DNA of 64,000 nucleotides, from the NCBI GenBank assembly GCA_025356575.1, contig JANXSP010000029.1, positions 49,471-113,470 on the forward strand. Reading direction: 5' to 3'. Positions within the stretch are counted from its first letter, which is position 1; the number at the start of each line of letters is the position of its first letter. Below the pieces are notes generated by a model. The model worked only from the letters and a program-made list of their open reading frames with translations. It was not told where the DNA came from and did no database searches. The stretch comes from Novosphingobium sp. Lineage in GTDB: Bacteria > Pseudomonadota > Alphaproteobacteria > Sphingomonadales > Sphingomonadaceae. This document shows, piece by piece, positions 36,967 to 45,744 of this stretch. Made by a program: the position numbers and the translations under genes.

Positions 36967-37477
36967 TCGCGCAGCGAAAGGCGCGCCGCCGCGCTATCTG
37001 ATCGCGCTCGGCTCGAACCGGCGGCACCACCGGTTCGGCGCGCCCGCGCGGGTTCTACGTGCCGCGCTAACGGCGCTGCCGGCTCGCGGGATCGCGGTCG
37101 AGCACGCCAGCCCGATCATCGCCAGCGCCCCGCTCGGCCCCTCGCGCCGCTGCTATGCCAACGCGGCCGCGGTTGTCGCCAGCGACCTTGCACCCGGCGC
37201 GCTCCTCGCTGCGCTCAAGGACGTCGAACGGCAGTTCGGGCGGCGGCGCGGCGGCGCGCGGTGGCGCGCGCGCGTGCTCGATCTCGATATCGTATTGTGG
37301 AGCGGCGGCGCATGGTCCTCGCCGGGCCTCACGATCCCGCATGCTGCGTTTCGCACGCGCGGATTCGTCCTGAACCCCGCGCGCGCCATCGCCCCGCGCT
37401 GGCGCGACCCCGCAACCGGGCTCACTGTGCGCCAGCTTGCGGTCCGCTTGACCCGCCCCCGCCCGCTCCCTAGGTGA
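36950..37477 (+). CDS. folK: Hydroxymethyldihydropterin pyrophosphokinase FolK (likely TTG start)
   Basis: A pterin pyrophosphokinase of about 175 residues for folate synthesis. Signatures are YLIALGSNRRHH, the RWRARVLDLDIVLW catalytic segment with its two Asp, and IPHAAFRTRGFVLNPARAIAP. There is no ATG near the conserved start. The most sensible initiation is TTG at 36950, giving MSRTFDRAAKGAPPRYLIALGSN and overlapping aguB by 17 bases; the ORF track's ATG at 36854 would add an unrelated out-of-frame aguB segment. Arg-rich relative to most FolK proteins. Confidence 0.82.
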
Positions 37478-37520
37478 ACCCCACCCCGCGCCCTGCCTCC
37501 GGCAGGCGCGCACTGCACGG

Positions 37521-37596
37521 GGGCCCTTAGCTCAGTCGGTAGAGCAACTGACTTTTAATCAGTAGGTCGCTGGTTCGAACCCAGCAGGGCTCACCA
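37521..37596 (+). tRNA. tRNA-Lys (anticodon TTT)
   Basis: A complete 76-base cloverleaf. The acceptor arms GGGCCCT / AGGGCTC pair with one G-U; the D arm is AGCTCAGTCGGTAGAGC; the anticodon loop is CTTTTAA with anticodon TTT; the T arm is GCTGGTTCGAACCCAGC; the 3' CCA is encoded. It stands alone 43 bases after folK and before the TonB receptor region. Confidence 0.97.
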
Positions 37597-37902
37597 CGCA
37601 GTAGCGCCGGCCGGTGTTTGCGAACCTGGCGGTTGGCTTGCGGTGAGGGATCAAGGGACACCGCGCGCTCCGTAAAAGTTAGCGATAGCAATAGCCTGGC
37701 CATTTAATCCAACGGCCAAGACTCCATCGAAATACGGGGAATGACAATCTAAAAACACCGTAATGTCGTGCCCGGCGCGGTCGGGCCGCGGACTTGGCAC
37801 GCGCGCCAAACGCTCGTGCCGATCGCCTCGGAAAAATTTGTCTGGACAACTTTTTTACCTAAACGTAGTCTTCCCGCGATTTCTTTTTCCTGGGGGGGAA
37901 CC
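37597..37902 (+). promoter_or_regulatory. Intergenic region upstream of the TonB receptor
   Basis: About 306 bases between tRNA-Lys and the TonB receptor start. It is less GC-rich than the flanking genes, with A/T runs near 37680-37760 and 37830-37890, as expected for a promoter and leader. It contains the inverted repeat at 37838-37849 and ends in a GGGGGGG ribosome-binding site. No sigma-70 boxes could be assigned with confidence, and no small gene is evident. Confidence 0.5.
37838..37849. promoter_or_regulatory. Inverted repeat TTGTC-TG-GACAA, possible operator
   Basis: Two perfect 5-bp arms around a 2-base centre, flanked by A-rich and T-rich runs, 54 bases before the TonB receptor start codon. 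Size and placement suit a dimeric repressor (for example GntR or LacI type). No regulator gene is adjacent, so the protein is unknown and the site is a prediction. Confidence 0.35.
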
Positions 37903-40329
37903 ATGACAATCCGCACAAAGACCTTTTTGCTCGTTGCTTCGGCGGCCTCGGCAATCCCGGGCGTGGCCGCGGCACAGACCGCGCCGGTCACGCAGACTTC
38001 GGCAACGCCGGGCGCAGCCGCGCTTGACCAGGCAACCGGAGGCGACATCATCGTCACCGCGCGCAAGAAGGAAGAGCGGCTGGTCGATGTACCGCTGACC
38101 ATCGCGGTGGTCGGCGCCGAAGCGATCGACCGTGCGAACCTCGACAATATTTCGGGCATCGCCAACCAGACCCCCGGGTTCTCGTTCAAGCAGGGCTTTG
38201 GACGGACCGGCGGCGGCGGCGGAGCCGGGGTGCGGCCCTCGGTCCGCGGGATGTCATCGGTGGTCGGCGCCCCCAACGCGGCGTTTTTCATCGACGGCGT
38301 GTTCGTCTCGGACAACATCTCGAGCTACCAGCTCGATAACATCGAGCGGGTCGAGGTCATCAAGGGCCCGCAGTCCGCGCTGTTCGGACGCGGCACCTTC
38401 GCCGGCGCGATCAACTTCGTCACGCGCAAGCCGACCAACGATCTCACCGGCCGGATCAAGCTGACCATCGGAGAATTCGATAACCAGGAAGTATCGGGGT
38501 ACATTTCGGGCCCGATCGTCAAGGACGTGCTGCTGTTCGAAGTCAACGCGCGCAGCTACAATTTCGGCGGCGACTATGTGAACGCGGCCACGGGCGTGCG
38601 CGACATCGGCGGGCAGAACAGCATCAATCTCGGCGGACGCCTGCTGTTTCGGCCGAGCCACAACTTCGAGGCCATCGCCTCGTTCGGGTTCAGCCAGGAC
38701 CGGGACACCGCCTATGCCTATAACCCGCAAGGATCGCTGCAGAACAACTGCTATGCGCCGCCGATCATTGCGACGGTGCCGTTCCCCAAGACCAACACCA
38801 GCCGGCGCGGGTTCTACTGCGGCGAGGTCAAGACGCTGGCGTCGTACTTTGCCAACAACACCGCGCTGGCGACGCTCGGTTACCACGGGCTCGACCGCAA
38901 ATTCTACCGCGCCAATCTGGCGATGGCCTATACCACCGATGGCGGGACGACGCTTTCTTCGAACACCGCGTTCAACCACAACTACAGCATCACCGGGCAG
39001 GATAACGCCACGCTGGTGACCGCCGCGCCCTCGTTCGCGATCGACGGTTCCACGGTCGAGGATTTCAGCCAGGAAATCCGCCTCGCTAGCCCGCAGAACA
39101 AGCCGATCCGCGCCACCGTGGGCGCGTACCTGTACATCGAGGATGTCCTGCCGGGGTTCGAGGTCAACGCCGCGACGAACACCCGCCGGCCTTACGACAG
39201 CCCCAACGGGGTGCGTAGCAAGTCGGTCTTCGGGATGATCGAGGCGGATATTTCCTCGCGCTTCACGGTCAGCGGCGAAGCACGCGCGCAATCCGACCGG
39301 ATCATCGGATCGACCCGGGTGCTGGGGCCGGTTGGCGGCCCGCCCGCGCCGGCGATCAACGTCAAGGAGGTCAAGTTCAACGCGTTTTTGCCGCGGTTCA
39401 CCGCGCGGTACAAGCTGGCCGACGATCTCAACATCTATGCGACCGCGGCCAAGGGCAACAAGCCGGGCGGGTTCAACAACTTCCCGACCGACGCCAGCGC
39501 TGCGGATATCGCCACGTTCACCGCATCGGGTTTCGCGACGTTCCAGGAAGAAAGCGCGTGGAGCTATGAACTCGGCTTCAAGGGCCGGAGCCGCGGCATC
39601 AACTTCGCTTTCGCGGCATTCTATACCGACTGGAAGCATCAACAGCTCAGCCGAGGCGAGGCTTACACTCGCCTGACCGGGACCCCCAACAGCGTGGTGT
39701 TCATCCAGAACGCCGGCCAATCGCGGATCAAGGGATTTGAATTCGACATTTCGGGCAAGCCGGCAAACTGGCTGTATCTGCGCCTAGCCTACACCTATGT
39801 CGACGCCCGGTTTACGCGCTTTTTCGACGATACAACCGAGGAAATCTTCGACACCGACGGTCGCTCGGCCTTCCTCAGCAACGATCAGCCCAACCCGCTC
39901 GATGTCGACGGGCCCGGCGGGGGCGACGTCAGCGGCAACCGCCTGCCCCAAACCCCCGAGCATCAGGCGATCTTCACCGCCGAGATCAACCAGCCGCTTT
40001 CGGGCAATCTGGAATTCCTCGCGCGCGGCGATCTGGCATACGAATCCCGGCGGTATAGCCAGGTGGACAATCTCAATTGGGCGGGCGCGAGTTACAACCT
40101 CAACGCCAGCGTCGGGGTCCACGACGATCACTGGTCGATCAGCGTCTTCGCGCGCAACCTGCTGCAAGACCGGACGCCGCTGGTCGTGACCCGGATCCTC
40201 GATTTCAACCGGCTGCTGACGCGGGTCAATCCGCTGACCGGTCTCAACCAGACGACGTTCTTCCGCGATTTCTTCGTTTCGGCCCCGCGTCGACGTCAGT
40301 TCGGCGTCAATCTCGCATACAAGTACTAG
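37903..40329 (+). CDS. TonB-dependent outer-membrane receptor
   Basis: An 808-residue TonB-dependent receptor. The signal peptide (MTIRTKTFLLVASAASAIPGVAAAQ) precedes a TonB box region (DIIVTARKKEE), the plug domain (VPLTIAVVGAEAIDRANLDNI, then IERVEVIKGPQSALFGRGTFAGAINFVTRKP) and a 22-strand barrel ending FGVNLAYKY with terminal aromatic residue. The plug has an unusual Gly-rich loop (GGGGGAGVRP). The start is after GGGGGGG and 45 residues inside the ORF. Followed by two PepSY-type membrane proteins, which suggests ferric-siderophore or other metal-complex uptake with periplasmic reduction. Confidence 0.94.
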   Translation: MTIRTKTFLLVASAASAIPGVAAAQTAPVTQTSATPGAAALDQATGGDIIVTARKKEERLVDVPLTIAVVGAEAIDRANLDNISGIANQTPGFSFKQGFGRTGGGGGAGVRPSVRGMSSVVGAPNAAFFIDGVFVSDNISSYQLDNIERVEVIKGPQSALFGRGTFAGAINFVTRKPTNDLTGRIKLTIGEFDNQEVSGYISGPIVKDVLLFEVNARSYNFGGDYVNAATGVRDIGGQNSINLGGRLLFRPSHNFEAIASFGFSQDRDTAYAYNPQGSLQNNCYAPPIIATVPFPKTNTSRRGFYCGEVKTLASYFANNTALATLGYHGLDRKFYRANLAMAYTTDGGTTLSSNTAFNHNYSITGQDNATLVTAAPSFAIDGSTVEDFSQEIRLASPQNKPIRATVGAYLYIEDVLPGFEVNAATNTRRPYDSPNGVRSKSVFGMIEADISSRFTVSGEARAQSDRIIGSTRVLGPVGGPPAPAINVKEVKFNAFLPRFTARYKLADDLNIYATAAKGNKPGGFNNFPTDASAADIATFTASGFATFQEESAWSYELGFKGRSRGINFAFAAFYTDWKHQQLSRGEAYTRLTGTPNSVVFIQNAGQSRIKGFEFDISGKPANWLYLRLAYTYVDARFTRFFDDTTEEIFDTDGRSAFLSNDQPNPLDVDGPGGGDVSGNRLPQTPEHQAIFTAEINQPLSGNLEFLARGDLAYESRRYSQVDNLNWAGASYNLNASVGVHDDHWSISVFARNLLQDRTPLVVTRILDFNRLLTRVNPLTGLNQTTFFRDFFVSAPRRRQFGVNLAYKY

Positions 40330-40374
40330 GCGGGTGGCGGCCGGATTTCGGAACCGAACGAACGGGAGCGGAGC

Positions 40375-41463
40375 ATGACTGTATCGACCTTGACGCTGCG
40401 CCGCTGGCACCGCCGCTTTGCGCTGGTGCTGGGGCTGTTCTTCATCCTCCAGGGGGTGACCGGCGCTATTGCCCAGCAGCGTTTCTGGTTGATGCAGGCG
40501 ACCAATCCCGGGCTCTACCGCGCCGATGGAGCGGGCCAAGCGGCGCCCCCGGGCGATATCCTCGCCGATATCGCGCGTGAGCGGCCCGGCTTCCAGGTCG
40601 CGCACATGATGTATCCCGCGGCCGTGTCTCCGCGCACCGCGATCGTGGTGATGGGCGGGCGCAATGCGGGCACGCTCGACATGTCGCGGATAGTGATGGT
40701 CAATCAGTTCCAGAACAAGGTCATTACCGAACAGTCGGCTTCGGCGGGTTGGATCGGTCTGGCCTCGGTCCTCCACCGCTGGCTGATCTTCGGCACGCCG
40801 GGCAAGATCATCCTCACCATCCTGGGCGCCGGGGTCGTGATCTTTTCGGCACTCGGCATCGTGATCTGGTTCCGGACGCGCGGCACCAGCCGCAACGCCA
40901 AGGGCGTGGTCAAGTTTCATCGTACCGCCGGGATCGTGGCGGGACTGTTCATCATCTCGGTCGCCGGCACGGGCACCGCGCTCAACCTTTATACCTGGGC
41001 GGAGAAATCCTCCGGCCGCTCGGTGTTCAAGAGCAACATGCAGATGGCGCCGGCGCATGCCGGGATGGCGATGAAGCCCGCGGTCGGTGCCAACGCCGCT
41101 TATGCCACCGCCCAGAAGGCGGTCGGCAATCTCCACATGGTCGCGTTCGGACCAGCCGGGCCACACGCGGTGAACTATTGGTTCGCATTCATGAGCCCGC
41201 AACTGAAGCGCACCGACGTGCTGGTCGATCCACAGACGGGCAAGCTGGTCGGGATTTATCCAACGGGATTGACCAGCGGGGGCGATGGGGTCCGGGCGTG
41301 GCTCTTTCCGGTTCACAGCGGATTTATCATCGGGCCGATCGGCGGGGTGATCTATTCGATCATCGGCATTTCCGTCAGCCTGTGGGTCGCGACCGGCTTC
41401 GTCATGTGGCGGCGCGGACGCCGGCCCAAGCGCAAGACGGCGCCGGTGCTGGCCGCCGCCTAG
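40375..41463 (+). CDS. PepSY-associated transmembrane protein
   Basis: A 362-residue inner-membrane protein with four helices (about residues 14-34, 141-163, 180-203 and 318-345) of the PepSY_TM family. The first helix is preceded by RRWHRRFAL, the second by VLHRW and the third by VKFHRTAG; such His residues can bind haem in related ferric-siderophore reductases. The periplasmic loop contains a PepSY-like segment (VLVDPQTGKLVGIYP). It lies 45 bases after the TonB receptor and overlaps the next start (TAGTG). A role in reductive iron release is inferred from family and context. Confidence 0.85.
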   Translation: MTVSTLTLRRWHRRFALVLGLFFILQGVTGAIAQQRFWLMQATNPGLYRADGAGQAAPPGDILADIARERPGFQVAHMMYPAAVSPRTAIVVMGGRNAGTLDMSRIVMVNQFQNKVITEQSASAGWIGLASVLHRWLIFGTPGKIILTILGAGVVIFSALGIVIWFRTRGTSRNAKGVVKFHRTAGIVAGLFIISVAGTGTALNLYTWAEKSSGRSVFKSNMQMAPAHAGMAMKPAVGANAAYATAQKAVGNLHMVAFGPAGPHAVNYWFAFMSPQLKRTDVLVDPQTGKLVGIYPTGLTSGGDGVRAWLFPVHSGFIIGPIGGVIYSIIGISVSLWVATGFVMWRRGRRPKRKTAPVLAAA

Positions 41464-42959
41464 TGCCGCCGCGCGTCCACCGGTTCCTGCGCGCGGTCCA
41501 CAAGTATGCGGGCCTGACCGCGTGCGCGTGGCTGCTCGTACTGGCGCTGACGGGGATTGCGCTCGATCACCACGAATGGCGCTGGCTGAACCAGAACAGC
41601 GTGCCCGCGGCGTGGACCTCGCCGCAGATCGGACGGCTGGTTCCGGGCACGATCATGCGCCACATCGCGGTGGCGGGCGGAACTGTCGTCGGCGCGTCGG
41701 AACGCGGCACCTGGCGTTCGGCCGATGCGGGCAAGACCTGGACCCCCGTGGCGTTCACCGCGCGATCGGGCCAGCCGCAGGTCTATGGGTTTGCCGAACT
41801 GGACCGCCACGGCTTTGCCGGGTTGTATCTTGCGACCGACGACGGATTGTGGGCAACCGACGCGGGCGGGGGATCGGCCCGGCGCGTGGCGCTGGCGGGC
41901 GTGCGGTTGACCGCGATCAGCCCGGCGGCGGATGCCGCATCGCTGGTCGCGGTTCGCGATTCCAGTGCGCTGGTCCGGATCCTGCCGGCAGCCGGACAAG
42001 CCAACGCGATCGCGCTTGGTTCGGGTGCCGGCCCGGGTGTCACCGGACTTGCCAAGACCCTCCCGTTCGCGCGCTCGCTGATGGACATCCATTTCGGTCA
42101 CGGCATGCTGCCGGGCCGGTGGGCGATCCGGCTCAACGATCTGGGCGGGGTGGGCATGGCGGTGTTGGCGCTGACCGGGGTGGGATACTGGTGGGTGACC
42201 CGGCGCGGGCGCCGCAAGCTGCTCTCGATGCGGGCGCAACGCGGGACGATGCGCTGGCTCCACCGGTTCCACGGGCCGCTGGTCGGGCTGGCGGCGGCAG
42301 TGCCCATTCTCTATCTTTCGCTCACCGCAATCCCGCTCGATCATATCTACGGTTTTCTCGGCTGGGCCGAAGGGCGCACGGTCGCGCGGTCAAGCTTGCC
42401 CCCGGGGTTTCAGGCGTGGTCGCTCGATCACGAGATCGAAGGGGTGGCCGCATGGCCGAACGATCCTGCAGGCCTGATTATCGCAACCCGCTTCGGCCTG
42501 CTCGAAAGCCATGACGGCGGGCGCAACTGGCGCCCCGACGCCAGCCTGCCGGTGCCCGACGGCGACGCGGGGGGCAACGTGTTCCGGGTCGAAGACCAGG
42601 TCTTCGCCGGGTTCGGCCGCGGCGGCAATTTCGTCCGCGGCCCAGGCAACGCAGTGTGGCGCAAGCTGACCGGCCCCAAGACTGCGATCACGGGCGCATC
42701 GCGCGATGGCGGCACCTGGTACGTCAAGAACAGCAAGGCGATCTATCGCACCGGCGCGGCTCCGGATGTCCTGAGCGATACCAGAATCGCGGTGCGCAAT
42801 GCCGCATCGGGAACGCCGCTGTTCCTGATGATGGCCGATCTGCACGCCGGCGTGATGATCCACGACCAATTCAAATGGCTCAACGACGTGTTCGCGGTCC
42901 TGGCTGTGTTGCTGGCGCTGAGCGGACCTTTGATCTGGCTCAAGCGCAAGTGGATCTGA
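41463..42959 (+). CDS. PepSY-type membrane protein with BNR/Ycf48-like periplasmic loops (GTG start)
   Basis: A 498-residue protein starting at GTG overlapping the previous stop (TAGTG). A helix near the N-terminus (TACAWLLVLALTGIALDHH) is followed by a periplasmic loop of about 190 residues with propeller-blade signatures (GTWRSADAGKTWTPV, GLWATDAGGG). Two central helices (MAVLALTGVGYWW and LVGLAAAVPILYLSLTAIPLDH) precede a second such loop (GLLESHDGGRNWRPD, GGTWYVKNSKAIYRT) and a last helix (VFAVLAVLLALSGPLIW). His-rich sites (HRFLRAVHKYAG, RWLHRFHGPL) are placed like haem ligands. This combination is not a family known to me. Confidence 0.8.
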   Translation: MPPRVHRFLRAVHKYAGLTACAWLLVLALTGIALDHHEWRWLNQNSVPAAWTSPQIGRLVPGTIMRHIAVAGGTVVGASERGTWRSADAGKTWTPVAFTARSGQPQVYGFAELDRHGFAGLYLATDDGLWATDAGGGSARRVALAGVRLTAISPAADAASLVAVRDSSALVRILPAAGQANAIALGSGAGPGVTGLAKTLPFARSLMDIHFGHGMLPGRWAIRLNDLGGVGMAVLALTGVGYWWVTRRGRRKLLSMRAQRGTMRWLHRFHGPLVGLAAAVPILYLSLTAIPLDHIYGFLGWAEGRTVARSSLPPGFQAWSLDHEIEGVAAWPNDPAGLIIATRFGLLESHDGGRNWRPDASLPVPDGDAGGNVFRVEDQVFAGFGRGGNFVRGPGNAVWRKLTGPKTAITGASRDGGTWYVKNSKAIYRTGAAPDVLSDTRIAVRNAASGTPLFLMMADLHAGVMIHDQFKWLNDVFAVLAVLLALSGPLIWLKRKWI

Positions 42960-43169
42960 GATCGAGCCCGCTTCCGCGCACCCGCGCTTGACCCTTATCG
43001 CGGGGTAGGGGTGAGCGGCAGCGCGGCGCCTGGGTCCGGTCACTGCATTCTGCGAAAACGAATCGGTTGAGCGAGGCCGCGCTCTTTTGAGTGGCACTCT
43101 TTCGAAAACCCGGCGTAAGGGCGGCGGCAGATTGGCCGCCGGTGCGGATTTCGAAACTGGGGATTTTCG
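42960..43169. other. Intergenic region before the asnB leader frame
   Basis: About 210 bases with no convincing gene. It holds a 7-bp hairpin (CGGCGGC / GCCGCCG at 43122-43141) without a T-run and two copies of TTCGAAA near 43101 and 43150. It presumably contains the asnB promoter; no clear -35/-10 or sigma-54 site could be assigned. Confidence 0.4.
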
Positions 43170-43301
43170 GTGAGCGACGGCGGTTATACCAACTCGCTGC
43201 GGGCGCGGGAGCGATCCGTTGCCGGCCAGCCGGGCGGCGAGGCTGAAAGCGGCGAGACGGGAAGCGGCAACAGCGGGAGCGCCGCGCGATGTGCGGACTA
43301 G
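43170..43301 (+). CDS. Possible 43-residue peptide overlapping asnB (GTG start)
   Basis: A short frame from GTG 43170 to TAG 43301 that overlaps the asnB start by 13 bases in another frame. The product begins VSDGGYTNSLRARE and becomes Gly/Ser/Glu-rich (GGEAESGETGSGNSGS). GGGG lies upstream of the GTG at acceptable distance. It is too short for the ORF track. It could be a leader that couples translation to asnB, or chance in GC-rich DNA; no family is recognised. Confidence 0.25.
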   Translation: MSDGGYTNSLRARERSVAGQPGGEAESGETGSGNSGSAARCAD

Positions 43302-45271
43302 CCGGGTTCCTCGATCCGCGTCAGCCCGCGGGGGATGCGGCCTTGCGGTTGGTGGGGACGATGGCCGGCCGCCTCGTTCACCGCGGCCCCGATAGTGCCG
43401 GGGCCTGGGCCGAAGGCGCGATTGCGCTGGGGCACCAGCGGCTCTCGATCCTCGACCTGAGCGCCGCGGGCAACCAGCCGATGCATTCGGCGTGCGGGCG
43501 CTTCGTGATCGCCTTCAACGGCGAGATCTACAATCACCTCGAACTGCGGCGCGACCTTGCGCAAGCCGGCGCGGCGCCGTCGTGGCAGGGCCATTCGGAT
43601 ACCGAGACGCTCCTCGCCGCGGTCGCTGCCTGGGGGATCGAAAACGCGCTCCAGCGCTGCAACGGGATGTTCGCGCTGGCGCTGTGGGATCGCCGCGCGG
43701 CAACGCTCCACCTCGCCCGCGACCGGATGGGCGAAAAGCCGCTGTACTGGGGCTGGGCCGGGCGCGCACTGGTGTTCGGGTCGGAGCTCAAGGCGCTGCG
43801 GGCGCATCCCGATTTCGACCCCGCGATCTGCCGCGGCGCCCTGACCCAATATATGCGCTTCGGCTATGTCCCGGCGCCCCGCAGCATCTACGCGGCGATC
43901 TTCAAGCTCGAACCCGGCACGATCCTGACGGTTCTCGGCGCCCCCCCGGCAACCCCGCCGAACGTGCCGCTGGAGGCGGAAGATTCCTACGGGTCGATCA
44001 CTGTCGCCCGGTTCTGGTCACTCAGCGCCGCGCTGGAGGCCGGGGTCGACGCGCCGATCCTCGATGACAGCGAAGCCGTCGCGCTGCTCGAGACGACGCT
44101 GGCGCGCGCGGTCAAGCGCCAGATGCTCGCCGATGTGCCGCTTGGCGCGTTCCTTTCGGGGGGGATCGACAGTTCGGCGATCGTGGCACTGATGCAGGCG
44201 CAAAGCAGCCAGCCGATCCGCACCTTCACGGTCGGGTTCGACGATGCCGCGTTCGACGAATCGGTTCACGCCGCGGCAGTCGCGCGGCACCTCGGCACCG
44301 ATCACAGCGTCGTGCGGGTTACTGCGCAGGATGCACGCGCGATCATCCCCGATCTGCCGGCGATGTACGACGAACCGTTTGCCGATTCCTCGCAAATCCC
44401 GACGCACCTGGTCTGCCGCGCCGCACACGGCCAGGTCGCGGTCGCGCTCTCGGGCGATGGCGGGGACGAACTGTTCGGCGGCTACAACCGCTATCTGTTC
44501 GGACCCAGGTTGTGGGAGCGCCTCTCCGGGTTGCCGTTCGGGGTGCGCCGCGCGATCGGAGGTGGGATCGGCCGCTTGCCGCAGACGGTGTGGCGCGGTC
44601 TCGATGCGTCGAGCCGGATGATGGGCGGACCGCGCCTCGCCCAGATCGGCGATGCGTTATCGACCAGCCTGCGCGAAACCCGCAATTCATACGATCTCTA
44701 CCGCAACCTGATCAGCTACTGGCCCGATCCCGAAGCGATCGTCGCGGGGGGCTGGTCCGAACCGCGTTCGGGGATCGATGCCGCGATGCCGCGTGGTTTC
44801 ACCATCGGCTCGGTCGGATCGGAGATGATGGTGCGCGACATGCGCGGCTATCTGCCCGACGATATCCTGTGCAAGCTCGACCGCGCGGCGATGTTCGTCG
44901 GACTCGAGACCCGCGCGCCGTTCCTCGATCTGGAGATCCTGGGCCTGGCCGCGCGGCTCCCCCCAGCGATGCGGTTTCGCGGCGGCAAGGGCAAATGGGC
45001 GCTGCGCGAGGTATTGGCCAAATACGTTCCGCTCGAACTCACCGACCGGCCGAAAATGGGCTTCAGCGTTCCGGTCGGCGAGTGGCTGCGCGGGCCGCTG
45101 CGCGGCTGGGCCGATGACTTGCTGTCGCCCGCCAGCCTTAGGGCGAGCGGGTTGGTCGAGCCGGCTCCGATCACGCGAGCGTGGGAACAGCACCGCTCGG
45201 GCCGGTTCGATTGGTCCAACCGGCTCTGGAGCGCGTTGATGCTGGAGGCCTGGCACCGTCAATATCACTGA
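43289..45271 (+). CDS. asnB: Asparagine synthetase (glutamine-hydrolysing)
   Basis: A 660-residue class B asparagine synthetase. The mature N-terminal nucleophile is Cys2 (MCGLAGFLD) followed by the Ntn glutaminase domain (LVHRGPDSAGAW, FNGEIYNHLELR). The synthetase domain has the ATP loop FLSGGIDSSA, then LSGDGGDELFGGYNRY and DRPKMGFSVPVGEWL. Its length and C-terminus suit the AsnB/WbpS type often found with polysaccharide genes, but no such cluster surrounds it here. The intact glutaminase Cys argues against a lasso-peptide cyclase. GGGAG is 9 bases before the start. Confidence 0.93.
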   Translation: MCGLAGFLDPRQPAGDAALRLVGTMAGRLVHRGPDSAGAWAEGAIALGHQRLSILDLSAAGNQPMHSACGRFVIAFNGEIYNHLELRRDLAQAGAAPSWQGHSDTETLLAAVAAWGIENALQRCNGMFALALWDRRAATLHLARDRMGEKPLYWGWAGRALVFGSELKALRAHPDFDPAICRGALTQYMRFGYVPAPRSIYAAIFKLEPGTILTVLGAPPATPPNVPLEAEDSYGSITVARFWSLSAALEAGVDAPILDDSEAVALLETTLARAVKRQMLADVPLGAFLSGGIDSSAIVALMQAQSSQPIRTFTVGFDDAAFDESVHAAAVARHLGTDHSVVRVTAQDARAIIPDLPAMYDEPFADSSQIPTHLVCRAAHGQVAVALSGDGGDELFGGYNRYLFGPRLWERLSGLPFGVRRAIGGGIGRLPQTVWRGLDASSRMMGGPRLAQIGDALSTSLRETRNSYDLYRNLISYWPDPEAIVAGGWSEPRSGIDAAMPRGFTIGSVGSEMMVRDMRGYLPDDILCKLDRAAMFVGLETRAPFLDLEILGLAARLPPAMRFRGGKGKWALREVLAKYVPLELTDRPKMGFSVPVGEWLRGPLRGWADDLLSPASLRASGLVEPAPITRAWEQHRSGRFDWSNRLWSALMLEAWHRQYH

Positions 45272-45372
45272 GCCAGCGATAGCGCGGGTCAAGCTGACGT
45301 GTGCATGGAAAGTCGGCCAGGAAATTCGCGCTCGAATCATCGTTACAAATTCCCGCTCAGGCTGAACCGCGC

Positions 45373-45560
45373 GGTGAGCGGGTGCGGCTGCGCGTAATCA
45401 ACGCCTCGTCGATGACTGCTTTCAACGTGCGCAACCCCGGGCTCAAGCTGACCATCGTCCTGGCCGATGCCCGCGCCCGGCATGTCCGCCATGCTCGGAC
45501 TGGACATGATCATGCGCGCGCCGATCGCACCAGACCCGCCGCGGCCAGCCTGGTCTCGGG
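45373..45560 (+). pseudogene. Remnant of a CopA-type multicopper oxidase gene
   Basis: Between asnB and the Ala-rich protein the plus strand encodes GERVRLRVINASSMTAFNV and then NPGLKLTIVLADA, which closely match the second cupredoxin domain of copper-resistance oxidase CopA (family pattern GERVRLRFIN-S-AMT-F-VRIPGLKMTVVAADG). Immediately after, in a different frame from 45467, comes a Met-rich stretch (MPAPGMSAMLGLDMIMRAP) like CopA's methionine-rich segment. The two pieces are joined out of frame with no flanking gene body, so this is an internally deleted, non-functional relic. No CopB or other copper genes are nearby. Confidence 0.7.
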
Positions 45561-45744
45561 CGTGCGGCCTGGTTCTAGGAGGCTCTCCGCGCTGCCGGTT
45601 CGCACCGGTCGGATGACCAATTTGTAATCGTTCCGCCACCCCGCGGCTGGGTTGGCGCTCGTACAGCGGCGAGATCGGGCAGTCGCAAAAGTCTGCGCCG
45701 ATCCAACCGTGGGCTTATGCCCATCGAATCACGGGAACGAACAC

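Noticed and set aside
43096-43115. Sigma-54 promoter (TGGCAC) before asnB
   Set aside because: TGGCAC is present, but the -12 element TTGC is missing at the required spacing (CGAA is found in its place).
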